Shown here: piece after piece, positions 48,165 through 56,736 of the stretch | How the letters are laid out: the number at the start of each line of letters is the position of its first letter | Numbering within the stretch: position 1 is the first letter of the stretch | DNA from: an actinobacterium SCGC AAA278-O22 | Lineage (GTDB): Bacteria > Actinomycetota > Actinomycetes > Nanopelagicales > Nanopelagicaceae | Assembly: GCA_000372185.1 (NCBI GenBank) | Contig: AQUA01000001.1 | Span: forward strand, 1 to 64,000 | DNA: 64,000 bases | Direction: 5' to 3' | Notes under the pieces: generated by a model | Database searches by the model: none | Told to the model about the DNA's origin: nothing | Seen by the model: the letters and a program-made list of their open reading frames with translations, nothing else | Position numbers and translations under genes: made by a program

Positions 48165-49163
48165 ATGCATATCGGAGTTTATACAGCAGTCTTGCATGAT
48201 CGTGATATTGATTCTGCCCTAGATGTAATCAAAGGATTGGGACTTAATGGAGCAGAAATCAATTCTGGCGGCTTTCTTCCTCCGGTGCATTTACCAATTG
48301 ATGACATTATGAACTCTGATGTCAAACGAGATGAATACTTGGACAAGTTTTCTTCTCGTGGAATTAAGTTGACTGCCCTTAATTGTAACGGAAATCCTTT
48401 GAGTCCAAATAAAGCAGTTGGACAACGTCAATCACAAGATGTAATAGATGCAGTCAAGATTGCAAATCGTCTCGGAGTTGATCGCGTTATTACGATGTCA
48501 GGTTTACCAGCTGCAGAATCAACAGGTTCTCGAGCTGCTTGGTATGTAAATCCTTGGAGTTCTGAACACATGGATGCCCTTGACTACCAATGGAATGAAG
48601 TAGCGATTCCATTTTGGCAGAAGGTTGATAAAGTTGCCGAAGAGAACGGTGTAAAAGTTGGTCTTGAAATGCATCCTCAGAATGTTGTATTCAACCCTTC
48701 TACGATGCTTCGCTTGGTAGAAAAGGGAAATCTTAGAAATATTGGCGCCGAAATGGATCCTTCTCATTTATTTTGGCAGCAAATTGATCCAATACATGCA
48801 CTAGAGGTACTCGGGGAATTGGTTTATTGCGCAGCGGCGAAAGATGTTCGAATTAATCCTGGAGTAAAGATTCATGGCGTATTAGACGATCGATTTACAA
48901 GAATCCCGCGCGAGCAAAATCCACTTCCACTTTCTCACGATGGTCAATTCGTCGTAAATCAATGGCCAAAAGACTCTGCTTGGGATTTCGTGGCTCTTGG
49001 AGAGGGTCACGATCAGGCATTCTGGACTAAGTTTCTGCAAACTCTTGCAAAGACTAGCCCTAAGACTGACATCGCGATTGAACATGAAGATGCATCATTC
49101 AGTCGGGAAGAAGGTTTGAGAATCGCGGCAAATGTTCTGAAGACTGCATATGCTGCTCTCTAA
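48165..49163 (+). CDS. Sugar phosphate isomerase/epimerase (TIM barrel)
   Basis: 332 residues. HIGVYTAVLHDRDIDSALDVIKGLGLNGAEINSGG opens the barrel; VGLEMHPQNVVFNPSTMLRLVE, GAEMDPSHLFWQQ, CAAAKDVRIN and DIAIEHEDASF carry the metal Glu, Asp and His residues. It belongs to a group found with inositol/sugar Gfo-Idh enzymes and may be an isomerase or epimerase of a keto-cyclitol. First gene of a plus-strand run with the transaldolase-like gene and two oxidoreductases. Confidence 0.83.
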   Translation: MHIGVYTAVLHDRDIDSALDVIKGLGLNGAEINSGGFLPPVHLPIDDIMNSDVKRDEYLDKFSSRGIKLTALNCNGNPLSPNKAVGQRQSQDVIDAVKIANRLGVDRVITMSGLPAAESTGSRAAWYVNPWSSEHMDALDYQWNEVAIPFWQKVDKVAEENGVKVGLEMHPQNVVFNPSTMLRLVEKGNLRNIGAEMDPSHLFWQQIDPIHALEVLGELVYCAAAKDVRINPGVKIHGVLDDRFTRIPREQNPLPLSHDGQFVVNQWPKDSAWDFVALGEGHDQAFWTKFLQTLAKTSPKTDIAIEHEDASFSREEGLRIAANVLKTAYAAL

Positions 49164-49233
49164 GAGGGTATTAGCCTTTACTCAATTCAATTTAATTTTC
49201 ACCGGCAGCTTAAACATTCAATAAGGAGATTAA

Positions 49234-50310
49234 ATGTCAGATTCGCCATTCATCTACATGAAAGAGCATTCAAAAACAGTTCTCTGGAACGATTCAGCTG
49301 ATCCCAAGGAAATTAAGGATGCTCTCACATGGGGGATTGTAGGAGCAACATGTAATCCTGTGATTGCATTGACGGCACTGAAAGCCGATAAAGAGTATTG
49401 GGTGGCCAGAATCAAGGAATTTGCGAAAGCAAATCCTCAGACAACAGACGATCAAATTGGATGGGCTATGGTCAAGGAGCTTTCATCCAATGCGGCCAAG
49501 TTATTTGAACCAGAGTTCGAAAAGCAGAATGGACGAAATGGCAGGCTTTCAATTCAGACGGACCCTCGAAACTTTCGAGATGCAAATCTTCTTGCGTCGC
49601 AGGCAGTTGAATTTTCAAAAATTGCAAAAAATATGATTGTAAAAATTCCAGTCACTTCAGAAGCAATTGCGGCTTTTGAAGAAGCGACCTATCAGGGCGT
49701 AAGCATCAATGCAACGGTTTCCTTTTCAGTCGCCCAAACTGTTGCTGTTGCCGAAGCCGTCGAACGAGGACTTAAGCGTCGTGAAGCTGAGGGCTTAGAT
49801 ATTTCCCAGATGGGACCCGTCTGTACAATCATGGTGGGACGCGTTGATGACTGGGTAAAGGTTTCAGCTGAAAAAGCAGGAGCAGTGATAGATCCAGGAA
49901 TCATGGAGTGGGCAGGTGTTGCCGTCTTTAGAAATGCGCACAAAGTATATGAGCAACGTGGATATCGCACACGATTACTTTCCGCGGCATTCCGCAATCA
50001 CATGCATTGGTCAGGAATCCTTGGGGGGGACTCTGTTATTTCTCCACCTTACTCTTGGCAGGTAAAAATCAACAAATCTGGAATTATCCCGAATTTAAAC
50101 AGCGTCGAAGAACCAATTGAAAATCGAATTCTTGAGCCTATGTTAGAGAAACTTCCTGAATTTAGAAAGATGTACGACGTAGACGGACTAAAAGCCGAAG
50201 AGTTTACAAATTTTGGTGCAACTCAACGAACGTTGCGCGGCTTCTTGCAATCGGTAAATGATCTCGAGTCGTTTGTGAGAGATGTGACTGTCCCGAATCC
50301 CGATAAATAG
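49234..50310 (+). CDS. Transaldolase-family protein with aldolase-like active site
   Basis: 358 residues. The class I barrel shows the N-terminal Asp (WNDSADPKEI, Asp20), GATCNPVIALT, the Schiff-base Lys137 in NMIVKIPVTSEA, Asn159 in SINATVSFSVAQ, and phosphate-binding Arg203 (MVGRVDDW) and Arg254 (AAFRNHMHW). The catalytic Glu of transaldolases is replaced by Gln108 (GRLSIQTDP). Fructose-6-phosphate aldolase also has Gln here (GRLFAQV), and this position separates aldolase from transferase chemistry. The enzyme should cleave or transfer a dihydroxyacetone unit. In this cluster the fitting substrate is 2-deoxy-5-ketogluconate or its phosphate. AAGGAG precedes the start. Confidence 0.85.
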   Translation: MSDSPFIYMKEHSKTVLWNDSADPKEIKDALTWGIVGATCNPVIALTALKADKEYWVARIKEFAKANPQTTDDQIGWAMVKELSSNAAKLFEPEFEKQNGRNGRLSIQTDPRNFRDANLLASQAVEFSKIAKNMIVKIPVTSEAIAAFEEATYQGVSINATVSFSVAQTVAVAEAVERGLKRREAEGLDISQMGPVCTIMVGRVDDWVKVSAEKAGAVIDPGIMEWAGVAVFRNAHKVYEQRGYRTRLLSAAFRNHMHWSGILGGDSVISPPYSWQVKINKSGIIPNLNSVEEPIENRILEPMLEKLPEFRKMYDVDGLKAEEFTNFGATQRTLRGFLQSVNDLESFVRDVTVPNPDK

Positions 50311-50320
50311 GCGTTTTGAG

Positions 50321-51343
50321 ATGCATCAGTTACCTCAACCCCATATTTTTCATGATTCAGAATCTAGGCCGCTTCGTTGGGGAATTTTTGGAGCGGGATG
50401 GATTTCAGATGCCATGGTTAAAACTGCAAAGAAAAATTCGCATCAGGACTTTGTAGCGGTTGCTTCGCGAACTCCAAATAAGGCAGAAGTCTTTGCACAT
50501 AAATGGAACTTGCCATCTTTTTACACATCATACGAAGAGTTAGTAAATCGTGATGACATTGATGCGATTTACATAGGAACATTGCCATCTGATCGACTTG
50601 AAGTTGCATTAATTGCTATCAATGCAGGTAAGCACGTTCTGATTGAAAAGCCAATTACTATGGATCTCGCTGCGGCCGAAGAAATATACAGAGCTTCAAA
50701 GGCTAAAAAAGTACTAGCTGTTGAAGCTATGTGGACCAGGTTTCTTCCTCAGATGGATATAGCTAGACAATTGCTTTCCAATGGAGATCTCGGTGAAATT
50801 GAATTAGTAATTTCAAATTTCTGCCAAGCGAATTTGGAGGTTCCTCGATTATTCACTCCAGGTGGCGGGAACCCGATAATCGATATGGGAATCTACCCAA
50901 TTGCCTTTTCTCAGCAATTCCTGGGTGAACCTGAAGAGATACATGCATTTGGTCAACTTCATCAGAACCAAATAGATGAGGAAACACATGCGTTTATGCG
51001 ATATTCAAATGGAGCCCGTTCCAATTTCGTTCTTTCAGCACGAACCGGTTTACCCCACTGGGCAGGAGTTTCAGGAACAAAAGGAGCGCTTACCTTTGGT
51101 ACTCCCTTCTTCACTCCCACATCCATAACTTTTCACGAACCTGGATTTAACGGCACACAAACTTCTTGGATTGATAATTTGGACATTCCAGAGCATGAAG
51201 GTCTGATACATCAGGTGCATGCATTTGCTCAATACGTTGAACAGGGATTTTTTGAAGCACCTCTCTATACCCATGAAGAGTCTCTTTCCAATATTAAAAC
51301 TGCAATCACTATAGGAGAACTAATAGGAACAAGCTTTAAGTGA
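50321..51343 (+). CDS. Gfo/Idh/MocA oxidoreductase (dihydrodiol dehydrogenase-like)
   Basis: 340 residues. LRWGIFGAGWISDAMVKTAKK is the NAD(P) site, HVLIEKPITMDLAAA the catalytic loop, and VEAMWTRFLPQM and IIDMGIYPIAFSQQFLG are typical of the dimeric dihydrodiol/xylose dehydrogenase subgroup. It is a paralogue of the next gene (shared EAMWTRFLP and DLGIYP/DMGIYP). Ten bases after the transaldolase-like gene. Confidence 0.85.
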   Translation: MHQLPQPHIFHDSESRPLRWGIFGAGWISDAMVKTAKKNSHQDFVAVASRTPNKAEVFAHKWNLPSFYTSYEELVNRDDIDAIYIGTLPSDRLEVALIAINAGKHVLIEKPITMDLAAAEEIYRASKAKKVLAVEAMWTRFLPQMDIARQLLSNGDLGEIELVISNFCQANLEVPRLFTPGGGNPIIDMGIYPIAFSQQFLGEPEEIHAFGQLHQNQIDEETHAFMRYSNGARSNFVLSARTGLPHWAGVSGTKGALTFGTPFFTPTSITFHEPGFNGTQTSWIDNLDIPEHEGLIHQVHAFAQYVEQGFFEAPLYTHEESLSNIKTAITIGELIGTSFK

Positions 51344-51346
51344 GAC

Positions 51347-51352
51347 TATAAT
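51347..51352 (+). promoter_or_regulatory. Consensus -10 box directly before an ATG
   Basis: TATAAT stands five bases before the ATG of the second paralogue, with no ribosome site between. This is the clearest leaderless-promoter candidate in the window and would let the gene be expressed apart from its upstream neighbour. The -35 region is weak. Confidence 0.55.
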
Positions 51353-51357
51353 TAACC

Positions 51358-52338
51358 ATGACAAATTTGCGATGGGGCTTTCTTGGTAATGGTTGGATTG
51401 CAACGGTCTTGGCAAAAGATTTTGCACATGCAGGTTTGACTATTCAAAGTGTAGGTGCCCGGACTCAAGAGAAAGCTGAAGACTTCGGAAATCAGTTTTC
51501 TATTCCAAATCGCCACCCTAGCTACGAAGCGCTTGTAAACGATGATGAAGTAGACATTGTTTATATCGCCACGCCTCATACGCGTCATCATCAAGATGCC
51601 CTTTTAGCTATCAAAGCTGGAAAGCATGTATTGCTTGAAAAACCATTTACCGTAAATGCTCGGGAAGCCAAAGAAGTAATTGATGCAGCAAAGTCAATGA
51701 ATGTATTCATTATGGAAGCTATGTGGACTCGGTTCTTGCCGGTTCAATCTGCAATTCAAGAGGTTATAAAAAAGGGATTGATTGGCCGACCTCGTTACAT
51801 CGTGGCAGAACATAGCCAAGAGTTAACGTCTAAGCCTCGGCTTTGGGATCCTGAATTGGGCGGAGGAACACTACTAGATCTTGGAATATATCCTTTAAAC
51901 TTCATTGTCAGAATCTTAGGGGTGCCAAGTAAGGTGACTGCCAAAGCGCATCTCACTACCGATAAGGTTGATGAATCACTTTCTGCGATACTGGAATATC
52001 CTTCAGATGCAATGGCGACATTTTTCTCTAGTATGTCTGCGACTGGTCCGGCAAATGCCTCTATCATGGGAAGTAAGGGTCGAATTGACCTCGATTATCG
52101 CCTGCTCGAACAGACTACTTTCAGGGTATATAACAATGAGGCAGAAATAATTCATTCCTACTCTGAAGAAATATTAGGGACAGGTCGCCAATATCAGGCT
52201 CTAGAAGTCGAGCGGTGCATCAAGGCGGGTCAAAATGAATCACCTACAATGAGTCACAAGGACACAATCGATATTCTTAAGCTTACAGACGAAATGCGAT
52301 CTCAAGTAGGTGTTACCTACAAGAATGATCGCATTTAA
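51358..52338 (+). CDS. Gfo/Idh/MocA oxidoreductase (paralogue of upstream gene)
   Basis: 326 residues. LRWGFLGNGWIATVLAKDFAHAG, HVLLEKPFTVNAREA, MEAMWTRFLPVQS and LLDLGIYPLNFIVRILG repeat the layout of the preceding gene, so the pair arose by duplication. Substrate unknown; a sugar or cyclitol is likely from context. It has its own TATAAT and converges on the ABC ATPase with a 24-base gap. Confidence 0.85.
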   Translation: MTNLRWGFLGNGWIATVLAKDFAHAGLTIQSVGARTQEKAEDFGNQFSIPNRHPSYEALVNDDEVDIVYIATPHTRHHQDALLAIKAGKHVLLEKPFTVNAREAKEVIDAAKSMNVFIMEAMWTRFLPVQSAIQEVIKKGLIGRPRYIVAEHSQELTSKPRLWDPELGGGTLLDLGIYPLNFIVRILGVPSKVTAKAHLTTDKVDESLSAILEYPSDAMATFFSSMSATGPANASIMGSKGRIDLDYRLLEQTTFRVYNNEAEIIHSYSEEILGTGRQYQALEVERCIKAGQNESPTMSHKDTIDILKLTDEMRSQVGVTYKNDRI

Positions 52339-52362
52339 TCTGCATAGTCCGAATATTGAATC

Positions 52363-53181
52363 TTAATTACTAGAACTTCCAGTCAACTCTTCGATTTCCT
52401 TTTCAAGATCTGCCATAGCTTCGCCACCAGCCATAAGATCGATGATCTGCTCGCGGGTACGTTCACCTTTGCGGAAATCATCTGCCTTCTCGCCATGGAT
52501 GAGGACCGCAAAGTGATCACCCACTGCTAAGGCATGCGTAACATTGTGAGTAATTAGAATTACCGCAATGCCCTTCTGGCGTGCTTGCATAATGATTCTG
52601 AGGACGTGAGACGACTCCTTCACTCCAAGCGCCGCAGTTGGCTCATCTAGAATTAGAACTTTTGCGCCAAAATGTACAGCACGCGCAATCGCAGACACTT
52701 GACGCTCACCACCGGACAGCGAACCAATAAGACGTTCACCATCAGTAACACGAGTGATTCCCATTGCCTGCATTTCACGCACAACAACTTCATTTGAATA
52801 TTTCCGATCAATGCGCTTAAAAGGTCCCCATCCTTTCGTTGGTTCGAGCCCAACAAAGAACGAGCGACCTAATGACATCAATGGGAATGTTCCACCAAAT
52901 TGGTGAACAGTTGCAATTCCTAATTCATTAGCATCACGTGGTGATTTGAAGGCTATCTTTTCACCTTGCCACTCAAGTGTTCCTGAAGTAGGTTCGTGAA
53001 ATCCAGAAATCACTTTGATCGCAGTCGATTTTCCAGCCCCATTATCTCCGAGTAGGCAGAGAACCTCACCTGGAAATACATCGATTGACACTTTATGAAG
53101 AGCTCGATATCCAGAGAAATTTTTTGAGATGTCTGTCAGCCTCATTATTGGCCGAACATTATTTTTTGAATTCGTTGACAT
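52363..53181 (-). CDS. Sugar ABC transporter ATP-binding protein (CUT2, single domain)
   Basis: 272 residues with Walker A LLGDNGAGKSTAIKVI, signature LSGGERQVSAIARAV and Walker B VLILDEPTAALG. CUT2 ATPases such as RbsA usually have two fused domains (~500 residues); this is the single-domain FrcA-like form, which would work as a homodimer. FGGTFPLMSLGRSFFVG replaces the usual Q-loop region text. It lies five bases after the permease. Confidence 0.92.
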   Translation of the reverse strand: MSTNSKNNVRPIMRLTDISKNFSGYRALHKVSIDVFPGEVLCLLGDNGAGKSTAIKVISGFHEPTSGTLEWQGEKIAFKSPRDANELGIATVHQFGGTFPLMSLGRSFFVGLEPTKGWGPFKRIDRKYSNEVVVREMQAMGITRVTDGERLIGSLSGGERQVSAIARAVHFGAKVLILDEPTAALGVKESSHVLRIIMQARQKGIAVILITHNVTHALAVGDHFAVLIHGEKADDFRKGERTREQIIDLMAGGEAMADLEKEIEELTGSSSN

Positions 53182-53186
53182 GATTT

Positions 53187-54200
53187 CTATGCACCTTTCT
53201 TGCTCTTGCCAGAGATGGCCAATCTACGGAAAGTATTGTTTGTGAGAACAGCAATCAACAAGAGAACTCCAAGAATTAATGAAGCCCAATCCGATTCCCA
53301 ACCTGTGTAATAGATGCCTTGGTTCACAATAGCGAATGTCATGGCTCCAAGAATTACGCCCACGGTTGATCCATAACCACCTGTGAGTAGCACCCCGCCA
53401 ACTACAACTGCGATGATTGAGTTGAAGACGAAAGATTGACCCGCATTTACTTGTGCGCTCTCATAAAGAATTGTCTGCATAACACCTACAAGTGATGCCG
53501 CAAAACCTGAGGCTGTAAAGAGAGATATCCGAACTTTATCCACGGGAATACCTGTCAGGCGTGCAGAAATAGCATCACCGCCAATTGCATAGATCCAGTT
53601 TCCCCACGGGCTCTTATAGAGAATCCATGAAACGATTCCTGCCACAACTAACCAAATAATAATTGCAGTTTCGAATTGTTCAAATAGATAAGTACCTAGG
53701 ATTGTCTTAGATAAATGATCAGGTTTAATACTTACTGCGACTGTGCCCGTTATGAGCTTACAAAGTCCGAGCATTAATCCGAAAACAGCAAAATTAGTTG
53801 CAAGCGTAACCACAAATGAAGGTAGGTTAGTACGTACAACAATTAAGCCATTTAAAAAACCAATAAAGGTACCTAGCGCTAATCCAGAAAAAATTCCCAC
53901 TGCGGTCGGAAGATTGAAGTAGCCAGAGAGAACTGCAGTAGTTACGCCTCCAGCAGCGAGAGTCGATCCCACAGAGAGGTCCAGATCACCAGCAATCATT
54001 ACCAGCGCGACCGGTAGTGCAATAATGCCAAGCTCTGCGGCGATATTTAGCCAACTGGCCGTTCCAGCAAGTGCAATGAAGTTCTCGCCTCCGAAAATAG
54101 CAAAGAAAATGTATATGACAACGAGCCCAATCAAGGCTCCAAACTCGGGACGACGAATAAATGAACTTAAATTGTACTTCGACCGAAAATTTCCAGCCAT
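53187..54200 (-). CDS. Sugar ABC transporter permease (CUT2)
   Basis: About 337 residues, eight to ten helices. The track start is 15 codons too long; GGAG lies eight bases before the ATG used here. IALPVALVMIAGDLDLSVGSTLAAGG is the hallmark CUT2 permease segment, with GLVNGLIVVRTNLPSFVVTLAT-like text (GFLNGLIVVRTNLPSFVVTL) and GGDAISARLTGIPVDKVRI, the ATPase-contact loop. Context suggests an inositol substrate. Confidence 0.92.
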   Translation of the reverse strand: MAGNFRSKYNLSSFIRRPEFGALIGLVVIYIFFAIFGGENFIALAGTASWLNIAAELGIIALPVALVMIAGDLDLSVGSTLAAGGVTTAVLSGYFNLPTAVGIFSGLALGTFIGFLNGLIVVRTNLPSFVVTLATNFAVFGLMLGLCKLITGTVAVSIKPDHLSKTILGTYLFEQFETAIIIWLVVAGIVSWILYKSPWGNWIYAIGGDAISARLTGIPVDKVRISLFTASGFAASLVGVMQTILYESAQVNAGQSFVFNSIIAVVVGGVLLTGGYGSTVGVILGAMTFAIVNQGIYYTGWESDWASLILGVLLLIAVLTNNTFRRLAISGKSKKGA

Positions 54201-54236
54201 TCTATGAACTCCAATTTTACTCGTTAAGAAGATATT

Positions 54237-54270
54237 AGGTTGCACCGGCTCGGGCGAGCCGGTGCAACCT
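54237..54270 (-). promoter_or_regulatory. 16-bp perfect hairpin after the binding-protein gene
   Basis: AGGTTGCACCGGCTCG / CGAGCCGGTGCAACCT with a two-base centre, between binding protein and permease, and no U-tract on the minus strand. Probably an mRNA-stabilising or partial-attenuation stem that raises binding protein over permease, as in the opp operon. Confidence 0.78.
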
Positions 54271-54297
54271 AAATCTTAGGCCACTACTTCCAGTAAA

Positions 54298-55278
54298 TTA
54301 GCGCTGACCACTCTTTGCCGCACCAATAATCACCGCTGCATTTTCCTTGGTAACCAATGAAGGTCCCGTTAGGAATTCAGTGGTGCCTGGGAGCATTCCA
54401 AATGCCACCCATGTAAATGCATAGTTGACTACCTGGTAGCCCTGCAACCAGCCAAGCTGATCTACAGCTGCTGTTGACTTTCCATCACGGATACGCTCCA
54501 AAATATTTGGAGAAACGTCCCATGAACCAAGTTGAGCCTTGCTCTTTGCAGCTTCGATTCCTGCATTCGCAGCATCTGTATCAACAGAAGCAATTGTAAA
54601 TACAGCATCGATTGTTGCATCAGTGGTCAAAGCACCCTTTACAGCGTTTGAAATTGCAGTTGCATCGCCAAACTTTGTCGCAGGAAGTTCGAGAGTTTCG
54701 CCCTTACCGCCACCTGACTTCATGCCTTCTGCCATACCATCGCAGCGCTGCTTAATGTTTGCAGATCCTGGTGATGTATTAATGCAAAGACCATGCTTTG
54801 CGCCCTTGCTTGCCAAGTACTTTCCTAGAGTAATTCCGGCTTGGTACTCATTTGTTCCGATGTATGCCTTTGCACCTGTCGCTTCAAGTTGTTCCTGCCC
54901 AGCGTTATAAAGAAAGACAGGAATCCCTGCAGCGATTGCCTTCTTAATTTCTGGATTCTGTGCGGATGAAACCCAGTTAGGTAGCGCTAGCGCATCTGGC
55001 TTTTGTGAAACGGCTGTGCGGATTAGCTTTACCATATCTGGTCCTACGTTGTCGTAATTCTTCAAGCCGACATACTTAACTGACACTCCAGCCTGTAATG
55101 CAGGACCAGAAGCAGCCTTAACGCCATTCTTCACAATAGCGAAGAATGCATCTCCACCACCAAGAACAATGACTGTTTTCTTTGCTGCTGCATGTGATGC
55201 AGGTGCACTAAGACCTGTCAGTGCAAGTGCAGCAGCAGAAAATGCGACTGCAATTTTTAGAGAACGTGAAATCTTCAC
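54298..55278 (-). CDS. Sugar ABC transporter substrate-binding protein (CUT2)
   Basis: 326 residues, periplasmic-binding-protein type 1 fold. A Sec signal KISRSLKIAVAFSAAALALTGLSAPASHAAAKK ends at Ala-X-Ala and has no lipobox Cys. The mature protein shows VIVLGGGDAFFAIVKNGVKAA, KPDALALPNWV, IPVFLYNAGQEQ and YIGTNEYQAG. Together with the permease and ATPase it forms a complete importer; inositol or a related cyclitol is inferred from the cluster. Confidence 0.9.
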   Translation of the reverse strand: MKISRSLKIAVAFSAAALALTGLSAPASHAAAKKTVIVLGGGDAFFAIVKNGVKAASGPALQAGVSVKYVGLKNYDNVGPDMVKLIRTAVSQKPDALALPNWVSSAQNPEIKKAIAAGIPVFLYNAGQEQLEATGAKAYIGTNEYQAGITLGKYLASKGAKHGLCINTSPGSANIKQRCDGMAEGMKSGGGKGETLELPATKFGDATAISNAVKGALTTDATIDAVFTIASVDTDAANAGIEAAKSKAQLGSWDVSPNILERIRDGKSTAAVDQLGWLQGYQVVNYAFTWVAFGMLPGTTEFLTGPSLVTKENAAVIIGAAKSGQR

Positions 55279-55582
55279 TATTCATACCTTTCGTAAGATC
55301 TACTAGTTTAATTTCGAATTAAACTATTTCGACTCAGAAATTTTCTGGCCGAGCCATCCCCGCACTTTGCACTTGTAATTTCATTTACAAAGCGTTGGTT
55401 AAGTTGTGCAAAATTAACACTTGTAAACAAATGTAAGAACTTTACTTGGCATCGTTATCAGAATGTTATGACATTAATGAGCGCAATTTTGGAATGTCCA
55501 AGCACAAAATTTGGCAAATGTAATCAAATAAAAAAACTTGGCTCTAACTTAGAGAGCCTAGGTAGCGCAGAATCTAAAAGAT
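55279..55582 (-). promoter_or_regulatory. Promoter region of the ABC importer with TTACA repeats
   Basis: The 304-bp gap has no ORF. It holds TTGTAA-tttcat-TTACAA (55373-55390) and TTGTAAACAAATGTAA (55421-55436). The latter is the exact reverse complement of the 16-mer at 48072. On the minus strand it reads as TTACA at a 10-bp period. The left part just before the binding-protein start is AT-rich. Confidence 0.6.
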
Positions 55583-56593
55583 TTAAAGGTAGAAACTTGG
55601 TTTCTGCTCATACTTCACCGAACAAATCGCTCCACTCTTAAGTGCTTCTAGTCCTGCGGCAACTGCAGCGGCCGCGAGATAACCATCCCAGGCACTTGGA
55701 CCATCGAATTTCCTTGTTCTAATCGAATTAATCCATTGCTGTAATTCAAAATTAAATGCATCGGCGAATCGAGACTTGAATGAAACATGCTCCGGCGTTG
55801 AAATTGCTCCCTCGAAAAATTGTGTCATTCCAGAAGTTCGACCAATTTCTGCTATTCCCTTTTCGAAAACAGCCTCTGTCTTAACTTGATACCCAAATTG
55901 AACAGAGACATTCATTTCGACGCTAGCTAATACACCGGAATCAGTTTCAAGTAGGACAAGAATTGGTTCTTGAAGTCGTTCTGGTGAAAGTGAATTTCGT
56001 TTCAAATGACGTACTTGAACAGTTTTTATTGGGGAATCTGTTAGGAAGCGCACCACATCTATTTCATGGACTACAGAATCAAAAATCAACATCTCATTGT
56101 GATATGAATCTGGAACACTCGGATTTCGGTGTGCGCAATGTAATCCCAATAACTCGCCTTGTTTTTTGCTAGCTATCAGACTCTTGAGTTCCATGTAGCC
56201 AACGTCATATCTACGCATGAACCCTACTTGAATTAGTTTTCTTCCTTTGGCAATTTCTGCATTGACTATTCTGAGTGAGGAATCAGGATCAGGGGTTAAT
56301 GGTTTTTCACAGAGGATCGGTAATCCGTATTCAAGAACTGGGAGAATAACCGGTTCATGAAATTGTCCAGGCGTTGCAATAAGAACCGCATCCATGGCCT
56401 TGGACTCTAGGGCCGACTCAATAGTAGGAAACCATTGAGCGTTTGGCGAAATTTGAAGTGCAGTTCTAGCACGAGATTCATCTGGCTCCACAATGGCAGA
56501 AACAGAAGCCCCGGTTATACTATTTTCAAATCTCGCTACATGCTCAAGACCAATAAAACCAGTCCCCACAACTCCAACTCTTACATCACTCAT
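55583..56593 (-). CDS. Gfo/Idh/MocA oxidoreductase (IolG-like)
   Basis: 336 residues. VRVGVVGTGFIGLEHVARFENS, LPILCEKPLTPDPDS and QVGFMRRYDVGYMELKSLI match inositol 2-dehydrogenase-type enzymes; HNEMLIFDSVVHEIDVVRFL holds the catalytic Asp-x-x-x-His pair. Likely oxidises an inositol isomer. Divergent from a second IolG across a 143-bp region with a TTACA direct repeat. Confidence 0.87.
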   Translation of the reverse strand: MSDVRVGVVGTGFIGLEHVARFENSITGASVSAIVEPDESRARTALQISPNAQWFPTIESALESKAMDAVLIATPGQFHEPVILPVLEYGLPILCEKPLTPDPDSSLRIVNAEIAKGRKLIQVGFMRRYDVGYMELKSLIASKKQGELLGLHCAHRNPSVPDSYHNEMLIFDSVVHEIDVVRFLTDSPIKTVQVRHLKRNSLSPERLQEPILVLLETDSGVLASVEMNVSVQFGYQVKTEAVFEKGIAEIGRTSGMTQFFEGAISTPEHVSFKSRFADAFNFELQQWINSIRTRKFDGPSAWDGYLAAAAVAAGLEALKSGAICSVKYEQKPSFYL

Positions 56594-56663
56594 AACTTAT
56601 TCCCTCATCTTGGGTTGTTCAAAATATGCAGTAGGGTAGCAAGAAATTTCTGACGAAAACTGA

Positions 56664-56680
56664 TGTAAGAGAATGTAAGA
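56664..56680. promoter_or_regulatory. TGTAAGA direct repeat between the two iolG-like genes
   Basis: TGTAAGA at 56664 and 56674, a 10-bp period; on the minus strand TTACATTCTCTTACA. It matches the TTACA-N5-TTACA pattern of the sites at 48072 and 55421 and can serve both divergent genes. Confidence 0.6.
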
Positions 56681-56736
56681 AGATGAAAGCGGAATCTTTA
56701 ATTGATTAGTTGAATTCTGGTGAGTAGAGTCTGCAC

